Source: Gordionus sp. m RMFG-2023 | Lineage: Eukaryota; Nematomorpha; Gordioida; Chordodea; Parachordodidae | Assembly (NCBI RefSeq): GCF_954871325.1 | Contig: NC_088778.1 | Span: 19,143,120 to 19,207,119, forward strand | DNA length: 64,000 nucleotides | Direction of reading: 5' to 3' | Shown here: piece by piece, positions 1 through 11,099 of the stretch | Numbering within the stretch: position 1 is the first letter of the stretch | Layout of the letters: each line of letters opens with the position of its first letter | Program-made: the position numbers and the translations under genes | The notes under the pieces: generated by a model | What the model was told of the DNA's origin: nothing | What the model saw: the letters and a program-made list of their open reading frames with translations, nothing else | Database searches by the model: none

Positions 1-448
1 CTCAAAAATAATAAATAATACAGATGCAACTACATCGGAAATCGTATACATCTATCATGTAGTTTAACATTCACAGAGCTATATCATCACAATGTGGGTC
101 AAATCTTTTAACGACTCCATAAGTGCAAACCTTACTTGTGGCAGAACAAAAATGAGCAAGGCTATCACAAGTGTTTTAGTACCTGGATCCTAGAGGTCAA
201 TTGATTTGAAAGATGGGCATCCATATGCAATTCTAATAGATGCATCTAATAAGGGAAATATTAAAACATTTCCCTCGATCCTTCGCTATTTCAACAAGAA
301 TAATAACATTTCAATAAAACTATTAAAAAATTTTCCTCGGATAGTGAAAAATCCAACGATGTAGCTAGTCACATAATGGTAAATATAGCTGCAGGGTTAT
401 CAATGATTTGCATTTCAGCTTTCTGCGCTGATAATGCCTCTGTAACTT

Positions 449-1506
449 TTGGCAAAAACCAAAGTTACTGAATTAAGGCAGCACAATAATGAATTAATAT
501 TAACTGGCTGTATATGCCATATACTACATAATTCTTGCAAGAAGGCAATGAATGTACTATCTGTGGATGTCGAAATAATTGTGATGAAATGTTTTAATGA
601 ATTTAAAGAGTTGGTGAAGTGGTCTGACTTGTGGTGTGTGTTGTTGCGATATATACCTATCAGGTGGTTATCATTAATACCTGCCATCGATTGAATTTTA
701 AAATTTTACAAACCCTTAAAAAAATACTTATTAAATAGAGATTTTAAAAGCTGTCCTAAAATTTTGATTTGGGATTCGTTGCACATGTAGGAAATCTACT
801 TTATGCAGTTAATATTCAGTTGCAATCAGAATATTCTTTATTAAAAAAGATTCACAAATTCATGCTACAGCTCTGTTCATCTCTACAGTTAAAAATTGAT
901 AATAAATTTTATGGCGCTATTGCTAAAAATATTATTATAAATTGTTCAAATAATACTCTAATTAATACATTTTTATATGAAGCAGATATATTTTTTAAGA
1001 CAATTTTAGAATATTTACAATCAAAATTTGATTTTAATAACTCTATTTACAAATGTATAAATATTATGACCTTGGAACAGAAATCATCAATTGATGGTTT
1101 TTAATAATAAATATATTAAAAATACCGAAAGACATTGATTTCTTGTTTGAGGAGATTGTAATTCTCTCTATTTTTTATGATTCGCCAAAATACTTAGTTA
1201 GATGGTCTAAAAGCAGAGGAGAAATGGGTAGAATTTTTTCGTAATAACGATAAATCCCCATGCTTGGAAAAAATATGCGAGTATGTCTTCTCCTTACCTC
1301 ATTATAATGCCTCACCCGAGCGCATTTTTAGCCTGATAAGGACTACCTGGAAAAAGGAGAGAAATCGGATTGCTTTAACAACATTAGAGGCCGAGCTAAT
1401 GGTTAAACAAATATATAATATGTCATGCCAGGAATTTAATAAATATCTCAATAACGACGGTAAACATTTGGTTCTATTATTTAAATCTCAAATAAAATAT
1501 AATTAA
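449..1506 (+). pseudogene. decayed hAT transposase, copy A
   Basis: Three open stretches (449-694, 769-1104 and 1264-1506) correspond in order to the same gene in copies B and C but are separated by frame changes and stops. For example, the frame ends in TAA at about 1104, where copy B reads on. The last stretch is the hAT C-terminal dimerisation region, with the pattern SLPHYNASPERIFSLIRT followed by KKERNRIALTTLEAEL. It ends at a natural TAA shared with copy B. The gene would encode a DDE transposase acting on the element ends, but this copy cannot make an intact protein. Its N-terminal part lies in the left inverted arm. Confidence 0.8.
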
Positions 1507-1529
1507 GTTTTAGCAATGGCTCCATAAAA

Positions 1530-2290
1530 TTTATTGTCAATTTTTAATTGTAAAGATGAACACATTTGCAGCATAATTTTGTGAATCTTTGTTAAGATTC
1601 TTCTGATTGCAACCACATTAACAGCATGTAATAGATTTCCTACATGTAAAATCATTCCTAAATATACCTCTGCCATTCATTATTGAAAAAAATTTTCAAA
1701 ATGTTAGGACAGCTTTTATAATCTTTATTTAAGAAATATATTTTTTAATAGTTTATAAAATTTTAAAATTCTATCGATGGCGGGTATTAGGAACATATCG
1801 CAACCAACATTGTGCTGACTCAATTCTGTAAATACACTCTGTTTTTACCAAATTCACTGAGGCAGATCAGAAAGCTGACATGCAATTTATTGATAATCTC
1901 GAATCTGCTATATTTACCATTATATGGTTAGCTATGTCTTTGGATTTTTCACTAAACGACCTTAATTTTGTTGAAATAGCGGAGAATCAAGGGAAATATT
2001 TTAATATTTCCCTTATTAGATGCATCTGTTAGAATTGCATATGGATGCCCATCTTTCAAATCGTCAGAAATTGACCTCTTGGATTTAGGTCCTAAAACAT
2101 TGATGATAGCCTTGCTCATTTTGTTCTACAAGTATAGTTTTCATTTATATTAGAGTCGTTAAATATTATGGGGAAAAGATTCTACCAACAGTGATAATAA
2201 GTATCTCTTTGAATGTTGCACTACAAGATAAGTGATTAAAATTGCCGCAATTATAGTTACATCTGTATTATTTCTTATTTTTAGAGTACC
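1530..2290 (-). repeat. inverted partial copy of the transposase gene in the right arm of copy A
   Basis: Read on the minus strand, this stretch repeats the 5' two-thirds of the transposase region at about 1-870 of the same element. Shared landmarks in reverse complement are the AAGCTGTCCTAA block, the ATGTAGGAAATCTACT block, the GAGCAAGGCTATCA block and the AATACAGATG block near the outer edge. Copies B and C carry the same arm, so it belongs to the family rather than being a local rearrangement. The arm has diverged from the left arm by many substitutions and small indels and has no long open frame. Confidence 0.8.
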
Positions 2291-2767
2291 TTATTATGTA
2301 TTTAAACGTGATACGTGATAATTAAGTACCTATCCCTATAATGTTATACATACAAACATACGATAGATTTCCAATTGCGGTCGTTTTGAGGGACATTCAA
2401 TAAAATATATTTTTAATTGTAAAATTAAAATCTTTTTTTTTAATAAAATTTTATCTTGTTTACATTCTTTTTATATCTAAAAAAGATCGTTGGTTTTTTT
2501 TTATAAATTAATATATTCTAATAAATCAAGACGTATTTTATTTTTTTAAATAATTACCGACTTTGTATTTATATAAACTAATTATAAAAATAATAGGCGG
2601 ATAATTAAGTCAATTCAAAGTCCCGGCCGAAGGCCGGCACTTTGCGGGCCTTCGGCCTGCAATTTTTTTTTTTTAGCAATTTTTATATTTCTACCGCAAT
2701 TTTTATATTTATCCCGCATAATACCAAATTTCTCCCGCAATTTGAAAATTTTGACCTGGCAACCCTG

Positions 2768-3571
2768 CCCAGGAACCTCACTTTATTTTTAAAGAACACA
2801 GTTGAAGTTAGGTACTAGCCCAAATGATGACATTCTATCAAACATTTTGTAAAGAATTGTGAAAAAAATAAAGGTTAAAAATTACTTAAAGAAATTGAAA
2901 AGGTTAAAAATGTATGTAAAAATTACAATATAAGTAGAAAAAATCATAAAGAATATTGTATGTATAATAAAAAAAACGTAAAGAATTGTTAAAAAAAATG
3001 GACCTAAATTTATAAATTATTTTTAAAAAGACAATAGAATTATCAAAAATGAGAAGAAAAAATAAATTGAAAGAAGATATAGTAAAAAAAATAAAGTAAA
3101 GAAATCGCATTGGCATCGCTAGGGGGCTGGAAAATTTGAATAGCCCCTTGAAGTAAAAATTTTTTTTTTAATGGATTCTTAACCACTTGAATTAAAAATA
3201 AATTTTTTTTGATTGCCCCCTGTAAGATTTATATAATTCTATCAAGTAATATATCCATTTAATTTTATTATTTAAAAATTAATAAGACTATCTAAATATT
3301 TATTAAATGTATACTATTTTAAATATTAGATTAAATTAATACATATAAACTATATTTTCACTATGTCAGCTAGCAATCAAATTTTGTGTTAAAAATAGAA
3401 TATCAATATCACTCACTAAATATTAATTTAGCATTAACAGTTGAAACCTAATTGACTATTATTATTTAAAATATTTTATAACCCTAATTAAATAAAGATC
3501 ATTTATTAATTGAAAACGAAAAAATTTAATATTGTAATTTGCAGAGTTCAAAATGACTAAGCCACTGTATA
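2768..3571. other. AT-rich intergenic stretch with A-rich degenerate repeats
   Basis: No gene is supported. From about 2850 to 3110 the plus strand is an A-rich array of loosely repeated AAAGAAATTG/AAAAGGTTA units. The minus-strand open frame here is a low-complexity shadow of that array. It ends in a block with ATCGCTAGGGGGC at about 3115. The same array-plus-block appears at about 5270-5530, and a reverse form appears near 13600-13760, so it is a dispersed repeat. The remainder is simple AT-rich sequence. Confidence 0.5.
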
Positions 3572-3997
3572 CAGAGTTGTACATTTGCTCAAAATAAATT
3601 GTGGTAAAATTTGAAGATCTTTTATTTTTTATTAATTTTGTGTAACGATCTTCAAAGTAGCTCTTTGAAGATCGCTGCGATCAACGATCTTCAAAAATCT
3701 TCATGATATTTATTTTTTTACCCCTTTATTAAAAGCCCAGATGTTTTTCAATTTTATTAATATAATATTTCTTTAATGTTTTATACCTCTCCTCCTGCCT
3801 TGATGAAAATTAAAAAACATCTGGGCTTTTAATAAAGGGGTAAAAAAATAAATATCATGAAGATCTTTGAAGATCGTTACACAAAATTTTTAAAAAATAA
3901 AAGATCTTCAAATTTTACGATCTTCAAAGATCTTGCTCAAATTTTTGAGCTAGATCTCGCTCAAAAATCTTCAAAGAAGATCTTTTGTACAACTCTG
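3572..3997. mobile_element. foldback hAT-type MITE with GATCTTCAAA motifs and exact target duplication
   Basis: The element begins CAGAGTTGTAC and ends GTACAACTCTG and is flanked on both sides by the 8-bp direct repeat ACTGTATA (3564-3571 and 3998-4005). An 8-bp target duplication with CAG...CTG ends is the hAT signature. The two arms are near reverse complements around a centre near 3790, sharing CCCAGATGTTTTT and AAAGCCCAGATG blocks. Each arm carries several copies of GATCTTCAAA, which could be transposase-binding subterminal repeats. It has no coding capacity and needs a transposase in trans. Confidence 0.85.
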
Positions 3998-4389
3998 ACT
4001 GTATATTTATTTTTAAATTTTATTATCATACCTATTCCTAAAAATATTTTCAAGGTCCAATAAGTATAATAAAAAGTAAGTAAGTAGACATATAGTTTAT
4101 AATTCTCTATTATATACAGTTATTTATAAAATATTAGATAAAATTCCACTTTTATAGACGTATTTGATAGATAATGAATTTTACTAATAAATGCTTTTGA
4201 AAATTTGCTTTCAAGTATTTAACGCCATCTATTTAGTTATAAATAATTTTAAAAATAAACATTTTATTATTCATCCTACAATAGATGTAATAAATTTGAT
4301 TTCTTTTCTTTTTTACGTTAGAAAAGCATTTTTTTCTTTTTTCAAAACAGTTATGAGTTAAATTTTTAATACAAGTATATTTTTATATT
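3998..4389. other. AT-rich sequence, nothing recognised
   Basis: No open frame, RNA gene or repeat structure beyond low complexity was seen. Confidence 0.4.
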
Positions 4390-5020
4390 ATTACAAACTA
4401 CATTTATTTTAAGATACGATATACCAAATAGAGGTGGTGCGACAATATTATATAGAATCTTAATTGTTTCATCATATCATTCTGGTCCTTCTTTTATAGG
4501 TATAAAATGTTTCATTTCTAATATGGCATCCTTGCCGTGTAAATAACTCAAGGCTTCAATATATTTGCACAATTATTTCTTCCAAAGATTTTTAGTGTTT
4601 TTATTTTATCAATTTATCCAACATAATAAATTCTGATACTAGTTTACATCGTGAGTGTCATGGCTATTACTGCAAATTAACCATCATCTATATTTGTGTT
4701 GCTTTGTAATTTTAGATTATTACTACAACGGCTGAGAGCATATGATTGCATATTTTAGATAAACAATAATGGTCAACTGTGTAGTCGTTTATATATTATA
4801 TATTATTTAAAATGGATGATAATCTTTTAGAAATTTAATATCTCACAATAATTTTCTCGATTACTTATCTAACTACCATCATGTTATCTAAAAGGAAGCT
4901 CTAACCACTTAATAGTTTTATGATTTGATTGGTCGTTTATACTCTCTTCTTAAAGAATTGTTGATTTGGTTTAGGCCTAAATATTTTTCCTTATTAGTCC
5001 ATTCTAAAATGTGTAAAATG
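4390..5020 (-). pseudogene. degraded coding-like sequence, unidentified
   Basis: Minus-strand peptides of normal, non-repetitive composition occur in order, separated by stops and frame changes. About 4935-5020 gives EWTNKEKYLGLNQINNSLRR and continues for a few residues. About 4495-4585 gives YIEALSYLHGKDAILEMKHF followed by IPIKEGPE, then an in-frame TGA. Directly after the TGA the same frame continues with YDETIKILYNIVAPPLFGIS to a stop near 4390. I do not recognise the family. It may be a dead host gene or a transposon gene. Genuine small exons cannot be excluded, since one possible acceptor (TTTTAG) precedes the EWTN segment. Confidence 0.3.
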
Positions 5021-5529
5021 GTAACAGAGTTATATTAGTTTGATAACCTTTTGTCAATGTAGGTTGCTAAGATTTATATTATTGCATTATGTGGTTTTAA
5101 AAACTATTATCAATTGAGACATATGTATGAATTAATTTATCTTTTTTATCACTTGTAATTCTTTAGACGCAAATTTTTTTATATCAGCAATCGAAAATAT
5201 TTTATACTGTAATAAATAGATTTTGTATTAAAAAATTTTATTTTTAGAAATGTCTCGTATTGTTTTAATTATTTATATGCCAGTTTATTTTGTATGCATA
5301 ATATATAAATGAGAAAATTAAAATTCAGAATAATTATTTTTTTAGTTGAGCCCCCTGAGATTGTAAAGGCTAGCGACGCTCCTGAGAAATCGCAAAAAGT
5401 TAGAAATAAATTGTGAAAAGATACAGTAAGAAAAATAACGTAAAGAAATCGCAAAAAGTTAGAAATAAAATAAGAAGGAATAACATAAATAAATAAAAAT
5501 TTAAGAAAAATTGACAAGAAATTGTAAAA
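5021..5529. other. AT-rich stretch ending in an A-rich degenerate repeat
   Basis: No gene is supported. From about 5340 to 5525 there are repeats of AAATCGCAAAAAGTTAGAAAT (two near-perfect copies about 60 bases apart) preceded by a GAGCCCCCTGAG block. This matches the dispersed A-rich repeat at about 2850-3120. Confidence 0.45.
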
Positions 5530-5838
5530 AATTACGATTTTCCTTTTTTGAATGGGAATTTTCTTTTTTAATTGACATTTTTCCTTTCCTTTTGGGAATT
5601 TTACTTTTCGATTGACACTTCTCTTATTTTAATTGAACCTTTCATTTTTTGTTTGACACTTTTAAATTTTTGATTGAACCTTTTCCTTTTTTGATTGACA
5701 CTTTTCCTTTTTTGATTGAACCTTTTCCTTATTTGTTTGACACTTTTCCTTTTTGATCGAACTTTTTCCTAAACCTTTGGGACTTATTGACACTTTTCTT
5801 TTTTGAATGGACTTTTTCTTTTTTGAATGGGAAACCCT
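5530..5838. repeat. T-rich minisatellite, about 19-20 bp units alternating two variants
   Basis: The array alternates TTGACACTTTTCC-TTTTT and TTGAACCTTTTCC-TTTTT units (composite period near 38-40 bp) about fifteen times, with substitutions increasing toward both edges. On the minus strand one frame is open and gives a Lys/Glu/Gln/Ser-rich repeat (KKEKCQSKKEKVQS). This is best explained by the repeat itself, because there is no flanking gene. Confidence 0.8.
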
Positions 5839-6259
5839 GTTCATTCAGATAGTCCCAATAGTTAGTGTATTTTAATATTATTATGTAATTTACATTTTTT
5901 AAAGTTAATTTTGAATAGTTTTCCTTTGAATATACTGAGTTATTTTAGGAATAGATAAATCGTCATTCTGCCATTGTGACGTCTTATTTGAGAATTATGA
6001 GATATACTTATTGCAATATACTTTTACATTTAACATTTAACATTGTCAAGTTTTTTTATTTTTATACTGAAAAACATTTTCAAAATTTTCATATATTTTG
6101 CTCCTACCTAAATGGGGCATACCATTCTTTATGTGAGCTTTTAAAAAAATTATATCCATGAATTTTTTTATTATATTTTAAATTTTATAAAAAAATTATA
6201 ATTTAAATTTTATAAAAAATGATAATTTAAATTTTAGAAAAAATTATAATTTTTTTAAT
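5839..6259. other. AT-rich stretch with a short tandem repeat
   Basis: Mostly unremarkable AT-rich DNA. About 6165-6255 holds three copies of a roughly 30-bp unit with the core AATTTTATAAAAAAATTATA. No gene is supported. Confidence 0.4.
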
Positions 6260-6590
6260 TTTATACCCAAAATAAGTGATATATGTCATATGTCACCTAG
6301 TTTCCAATAAATAAAATTAAATATTTTTAACGCCTTGTTTTTTAGAAAAGATTTAAAAAGTTGAATGATATTATACCCAAAATAAAAGTTACATGTTATA
6401 TGGCGTCTAGTTTCTACAAATAAAATTAAATATTTTTATTTTACGAAAAAAATATTGGCTCCAATTGATTTGCTATATTTTAAAAATTTTCCAAGACCCG
6501 ACCCGACTCGGCCCGATTTTTTAAAAAAAAATATTAGGCCCGAACCAGCCCGAACTCGAATTTCGGTTGGATTTTATGAGAAACAATCAA
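6260..6590. repeat. truncated hAT-type MITE of the TAGNGATCTGC / GGCCCGAC-rich family
   Basis: It contains the family landmarks seen in 18930-19349 and 61257-61677: an AT-rich core around ATATGTCATATGTC, then ATTTTCCAAGACCCGACCCG and AGGCCCGAACC blocks. Neither terminal TAGAGATCTG motif is present at the edges, so this is an end-deleted fragment. Confidence 0.55.
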
Positions 6591-8288
6591 ATAGCTACAT
6601 TTGTAGATCGGTGTAGTAGAGGATTTAGGAATATTAAAATAGTTTTTGATTAAAAAAAAGAATTCATGTGCAGGAAGGTAATTAAATAATATGATTAATT
6701 TAGACAAATAGTTAAGGGATTTGTTTAAAAAGATTCGATAACTTTTTCTCTCCCTATGGGTGAACCGAGATGTGTCATCTCACACCTATTAAAGACATGG
6801 TAGATAGTGTCTAATGGAATGGAGTAGGATTTAGGAAACATATTTAGCACTTAATGTGATTGAGTGAGGGTCCTGCAATATGTGATAGTTTCTCGGTTAT
6901 TGGTGGGATAGACATGATTGTGGAAAGGTTTCCCGCAACAATGTCATCATTGAGACCAGGAATTTAAGGTGAGATTGGAGTTGAATTAAATTTCCTGAAT
7001 TATTTTGTGGATACCAATCCAAAAGCGGGCAGGGTCTAGGAGGTCCCCTTATTAATAATCCTCTTGAAATTTGATAACATTATTATTGTATTTTGAAAAG
7101 GTTGGATTTGAATACCTGTGAAATATTTCCAATGAGTATTTAGTATTACATAATAAAGGAACAAGTGTTGTCGTTTTATAGTATTCCATATTTTATAATA
7201 AATACATATTTAGAACATGAATTAATTATTTTAATATTATAATATAAAATATTATTAATAACTTTAATAAAATGATAATTTAAGTCGCCATATATTTAAT
7301 ATTCTAAAATTACTATCCATTATTTTTTGAAGCCAATATTATTTAAAAATCGAATAATGATTTCAGGTCAATTGTATTCACCAAAGCCTTATAATTTGCC
7401 GCGGGCAGGGCTAAGTGCATTCGAACCAGATAGGTAACCTTTGCAAAGAATTATTTAGGATTTTCATGCTCTAAACTTAGAGAGAGAGCAGGATCAGTAT
7501 GCAAATATCTAACATACTACTTCCAATTGGTGAGATTAAGCACATGATCTAAGGCAGTTTTACACCTCACACGCATTTTTATCCTGAATGATACTAGGGG
7601 TTTTGGCAAAAATTGATTTTATTAATGCGTTTATTTACATAATAATATTCGTAAAATATTCATCTCGCAATTCGAAAAACATTTTCTTTATCAACTATAT
7701 TTAATCCTCTCATAAACCTCCTATTTAACTTTTGGTTCTTATCGAATATCCTCCAATATAAATATTTAAGAAGATATATTTTGTATTAGACTTATTTAAA
7801 AATGAATATGAATCTAATATGCGAAATGGAATCTTGTAATTAATTTTTTTACCGGGCAAGATTTTTTATAAAAATATTAACATGCCAGTTGGATCGAGCC
7901 TTGTTGATTTTTAAACCACATATGATGATTTAGTGGAAAACTTCTTTATGGAATTGGTCATCAAATTAAAAATAACTCTGAAAAGCCCCGCTAAAAGGCT
8001 TTTACTTAAGACAAAGTATCACTATTACAATCTTCAAGGTGAATTATATTTATTTCATAAATTTGATCGCTGCAGGCAACATACTCTTTTTTACCTCTTA
8101 TAATTCACTAATGTTTTAATTCTTATATTTAGTTGATATACACTATATGTATATATATTTATTATCTACATTTATCACTATGAATTTATAATATTTTTGG
8201 AGTGAATTTTAAAAATTACTTTTAAATATAATATAATAGTCGTTAAAACTTTATCAGATAATTCATATCATATAGTAGTGTTAAATAA
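6591..8288. other. unassigned sequence with two less AT-rich patches
   Basis: Two patches stand out by balanced composition: about 6740-7070 and about 7380-7600. Both contain a GCGGGCAGGG string. The second has, on the minus strand, GGTTCGAATGC, which fits a tRNA B box, but I could not fold a tRNA around it. No long open frame is present in either. The rest (7070-7380 and 7640-8288) is plain AT-rich DNA. A decayed SINE or other transposon is possible. Confidence 0.3.
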
Positions 8289-9143
8289 TTAATATTTTAT
8301 TTGAGATTTATAATCAATATCATTTGGAGAAATATGGATCGCGATGCTATCATTATTTTGTATATTTAAAAATTGATCTTGAATTTTAATATCGGCCTTA
8401 AATACGGGATCGCTGTAAGAAGCAAGCTTCACCTTCGATTCAATTAAATTTAAAGTAGATAATTTAGAAAAGCTCTGACACCATAGATTGATTGCACCAT
8501 CAACATTTTGAAATGAATTATTTATGAAAGTGTTAGGAAAATTATCAAATAAAGGTAATTTTTGTTTACATTGATTTGAATAAAACGATGAATAAGATAC
8601 TATATTAGAATTAATCCCCATATCTGGAATAAAAAGCTTGGGAGTTCTCTCTCTATCTCTGGGCTGTAGAGTTTTAAGGAAGGAATAATTACTAGTTTTG
8701 CTTATATTATCTAATTTAGAACCTATTTCATCAGAATTTTTACCTTCTAGTGCATGGTAGACCATACTTTTAAACAATAAATCCATACATTGCTTATTTT
8801 GAAATAAATGACTTTGTGAATACACATGAATAAATAGATTTCCAGGTTCTATTAATGTATAACGTACGCATTTCAATATTGACAAACAAAATTTTTGTCT
8901 AACTTTAAAATCATAATTTAACCATTTCGAAGCTCCAACAAAGACATCTAACTCTGAATCCATCTTTAATTCATCATATGATAAATATGAAATCATTTTA
9001 TTTAAAGGTAATAGATTAAATTCTTGAAGTTTTCGAATATCTATGTATTTATCACACATGTAACATATTATATATCGTTGTATATCTTCATTAAATTTAT
9101 CTAAATTTAAAAAACAATTGATAATATTAGATGTTTGCATCAA
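8289..9143 (-). CDS. BACK-domain protein exon, Kelch-like (BTB-BACK-Kelch) type
   Basis: This is a single open frame of about 284 codons. Residues about 12-135 match a BACK domain: the pattern YIICYMCDKYIDIRKLQEFN, LLPLNKMISYLSYDELKMDS, DVFVGASKWLNYD, then a conserved end CMDLLFKSMVYHAL. In KLHL proteins this domain links BTB to the kelch propeller and helps bind Cullin-3 in ubiquitin ligases. A LQPRDRERTPK stretch follows, like the RTRPRK linker just before kelch repeats, but no kelch repeat is visible in the remaining ~120 residues. No BTB domain was found upstream. The frame opens behind a possible acceptor (AAAAG at about 9157), so this may be an internal or last exon with earlier exons unseen, or a truncated paralogue. 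The ATG used is at or just inside 9143 and may not be the true start. Confidence 0.7.
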   Translation of the reverse strand: MMQTSNIINCFLNLDKFNEDIQRYIICYMCDKYIDIRKLQEFNLLPLNKMISYLSYDELKMDSELDVFVGASKWLNYDFKVRQKFCLSILKCVRYTLIEPGNLFIHVYSQSHLFQNKQCMDLLFKSMVYHALEGKNSDEIGSKLDNISKTSNYSFLKTLQPRDRERTPKLFIPDMGINSNIVSYSSFYSNQCKQKLPLFDNFPNTFINNSFQNVDGAINLWCQSFSKLSTLNLIESKVKLASYSDPVFKADIKIQDQFLNIQNNDSIAIHISPNDIDYKSQIKY

Positions 9144-9720
9144 ATATACTTTTTTTTAAGAAAATCTTTATTAATTTGATTTTATATTTGCAACAACAAT
9201 CAGATGTTAATATAATATATTATATACATAGATAATGATAATAATCCTATCTGATATCAAGAGGCCTATTTGGAGGGTGGTGGGGGTGGTAAAAAATTAA
9301 TGTGGATATCAACGTTATTATACAATATTTGTAAAATCATTAAATCAACTTATTTCTTTCCAGCCAATAACATTCCAACACACGCTAAATTTAAAAAAAT
9401 ATCCATTAACTTTTAAAAATATGATATGCCCCCCTTCCCCAACAAATACAAATTACACTGGGTGGTAAACAAATTTAAATAAATAATTTAAAATCTACAA
9501 TCTTCCTTTTTCTTAATGGTTCCTCATTAAATATTTGCCTACTAATTACAGTCCATAACCATCATTTTAATGGATCACATCAGTCTGCCAGGTATCATAT
9601 ATGTAATCGTTATCTATACTTGAGTTCCTATTTCGTAGCATCTTGGGCATTCATTGTGTATCATTATTTTAGCATCATTTGAACCTCAAATAACAGCGTG
9701 TGACCTTATCCCTATATATA
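9144..9720. other. AT-rich intergenic sequence upstream of the BACK exon
   Basis: I looked on the minus strand for a BTB-encoding exon and found none. There is a G-rich patch (GGAGGGTGGTGGGGGTGG at about 9272). The final eight bases, TATATATA (9713-9720), are the left target duplication of the transposon that follows. Confidence 0.4.
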
Positions 9721-10214
9721 CAGGGTTGCCATGTCTCCCTCCATCAGTGGGAGTCTCCCACAATTAGTTTACCCACATACATCTCACTCCCGCAAAACTC
9801 CCACAAAACTCCCACAATTAAAAATCTCCCACAAAAAGCTCCCACAATTTTTTAATTTCTCCCACAATTTTTTTTTTATCATTTTAATGTTTTTAATATA
9901 TAAATAATAATTTTGAGAGACAGTATTTGATTATTTTTATATTTTTAAAATAAATTTTAAATATTTATTCGAAAAATATGTCTAGTTCTTTTATTTTATT
10001 TTTCCGTTCTAAAATATATTTTTTATAAAATTCTCCAATTCTCCACTCGACATTTTCAAAATTTTCGTGTTAGAAAGAATAGAAGTTAGAACAGTATGTA
10101 TAATTATTATAAATATATTTTAAATTACTTAATATATTTTATATCGTTATCTAGAATTGCAGTGCTCCACTAGTTTCACATGTAGGAAATCTACTTCATG
10201 TAGTTAATATTCAG

Positions 10215-10907
10215 TTGCAATCAGAAGATTCTTTATTGATAAAGATTCACAAAATCATGCTACAGCTCTGTTCATCTCTACAGTTAAAAATAGATAATAA
10301 ATTTTATGGCGCTATTCCTAAAAATATCATATTAAAATGTTCAAATTATACTATAATTAACGTATTTTTAAATGAAGCAAATATTTTTATTAAGACAATT
10401 TTGGAATATTTACAATCAAGATTTGATTTTAATAACTCTATTTACAAGTGTATAAATATTATGACCTTGGAACAGAAACCATCATTTGATGGTTTTTGTA
10501 ATTTAATAAATATATTAAAATTACCGATAGACATTGAAGCCTTGTTTGAAGAGATTGTAATTTTTTCCATTTTTTATGATTCGCCAGAATACTTAAAGTT
10601 AGATGGTCTAAAAGCAGAGGAGAAATGGGTGGAATTTTTTCGTAATAACGATAAATCCCCATGCTTGGAAAAAATTTGCTAGTATGTTTTCTCCTTACCT
10701 CATTCTAATGCCTCATCGGAGCGCATTTTTAGCCTGATGAGGACTGCCTGGAGAAAGGAGAGAAATCGAATTGCTTTAACAACATTAGAGGCCGAGTTAA
10801 TGGTTAAACAAAATTATAAAATGTCATGCCAGGAATTTTATAAATATCTTAATAATGACGGTAAACGTTTAGTTCCATTATTTAAATCTCAAATAAAATA
10901 TAATTAA
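10215..10907 (+). pseudogene. hAT transposase, C-terminal part, copy B
   Basis: This is the best-kept transposase of the three copies. One frame runs from 10215 to the family stop at 10905-10907 and is interrupted only by a TAG at 10680-10682, where copies A and C have GAG. The C-terminal half holds the hAT dimerisation domain: SLPHSNASSERIFSLMRT, then ERNRIALTTLEAELMV. It ends with a FKSQIKYN tail. The N-terminal and central catalytic parts are missing with the deleted left arm. The intact gene would catalyse excision and integration; this copy is inactive. Confidence 0.85.
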
Positions 10908-11099
10908 CTATAACTATTTGACTTTCTATATTTTATAAAATCTTATTTATAAATTTGCATAAAATCAAATAAATTAATTTTTTACATTGTAAAATTAATA
11001 TTTTGAATATTTTGGCAAATCATAAAAATAAAGAAGCATTACAATCTCCTCAAACATGACATCATATTAAATCTTATTAATAATTATCCGATAATAGTA

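Larger units (their letters stand above)
1..2767 (+). mobile_element. hAT transposon, CAGGGTTGCC family, copy A (left end outside window)
   Basis: The right terminus, ending GGCAACCCTG at 2767, matches the exact terminus of copy B (9721-12880), and the interior matches copies B and C over most of its length. The left terminal inverted repeat and target duplication lie before base 1. The transposase-like gene runs on the plus strand (about 449-1506). The stretch from about 1530 to 2290 is a diverged reverse complement of about 1-870, so the element is a large imperfect hairpin. A GC-rich palindromic block containing GGCCGAAGGCCGG sits at about 2625-2660, just inside the right end. hAT assignment rests on the C-terminal dimerisation domain and on the 8-bp target duplication of copy B. 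Confidence 0.85.

Noticed and set aside
2904-3116. Minus-strand Phe/Tyr-rich open frame resembling a membrane protein
   Set aside because: It is produced by an A-rich degenerate repeat found also at 5270-5530.
4390-4590. In-frame TGA as a selenocysteine codon
   Set aside because: Other stops and a frame change lie just upstream, and no SECIS-like element was evident; a dead gene is simpler.
5662-5844. Minus-strand Lys/Glu/Gln-rich open frame
   Set aside because: It follows the minisatellite exactly; no neighbouring exon, domain or start context supports a gene.
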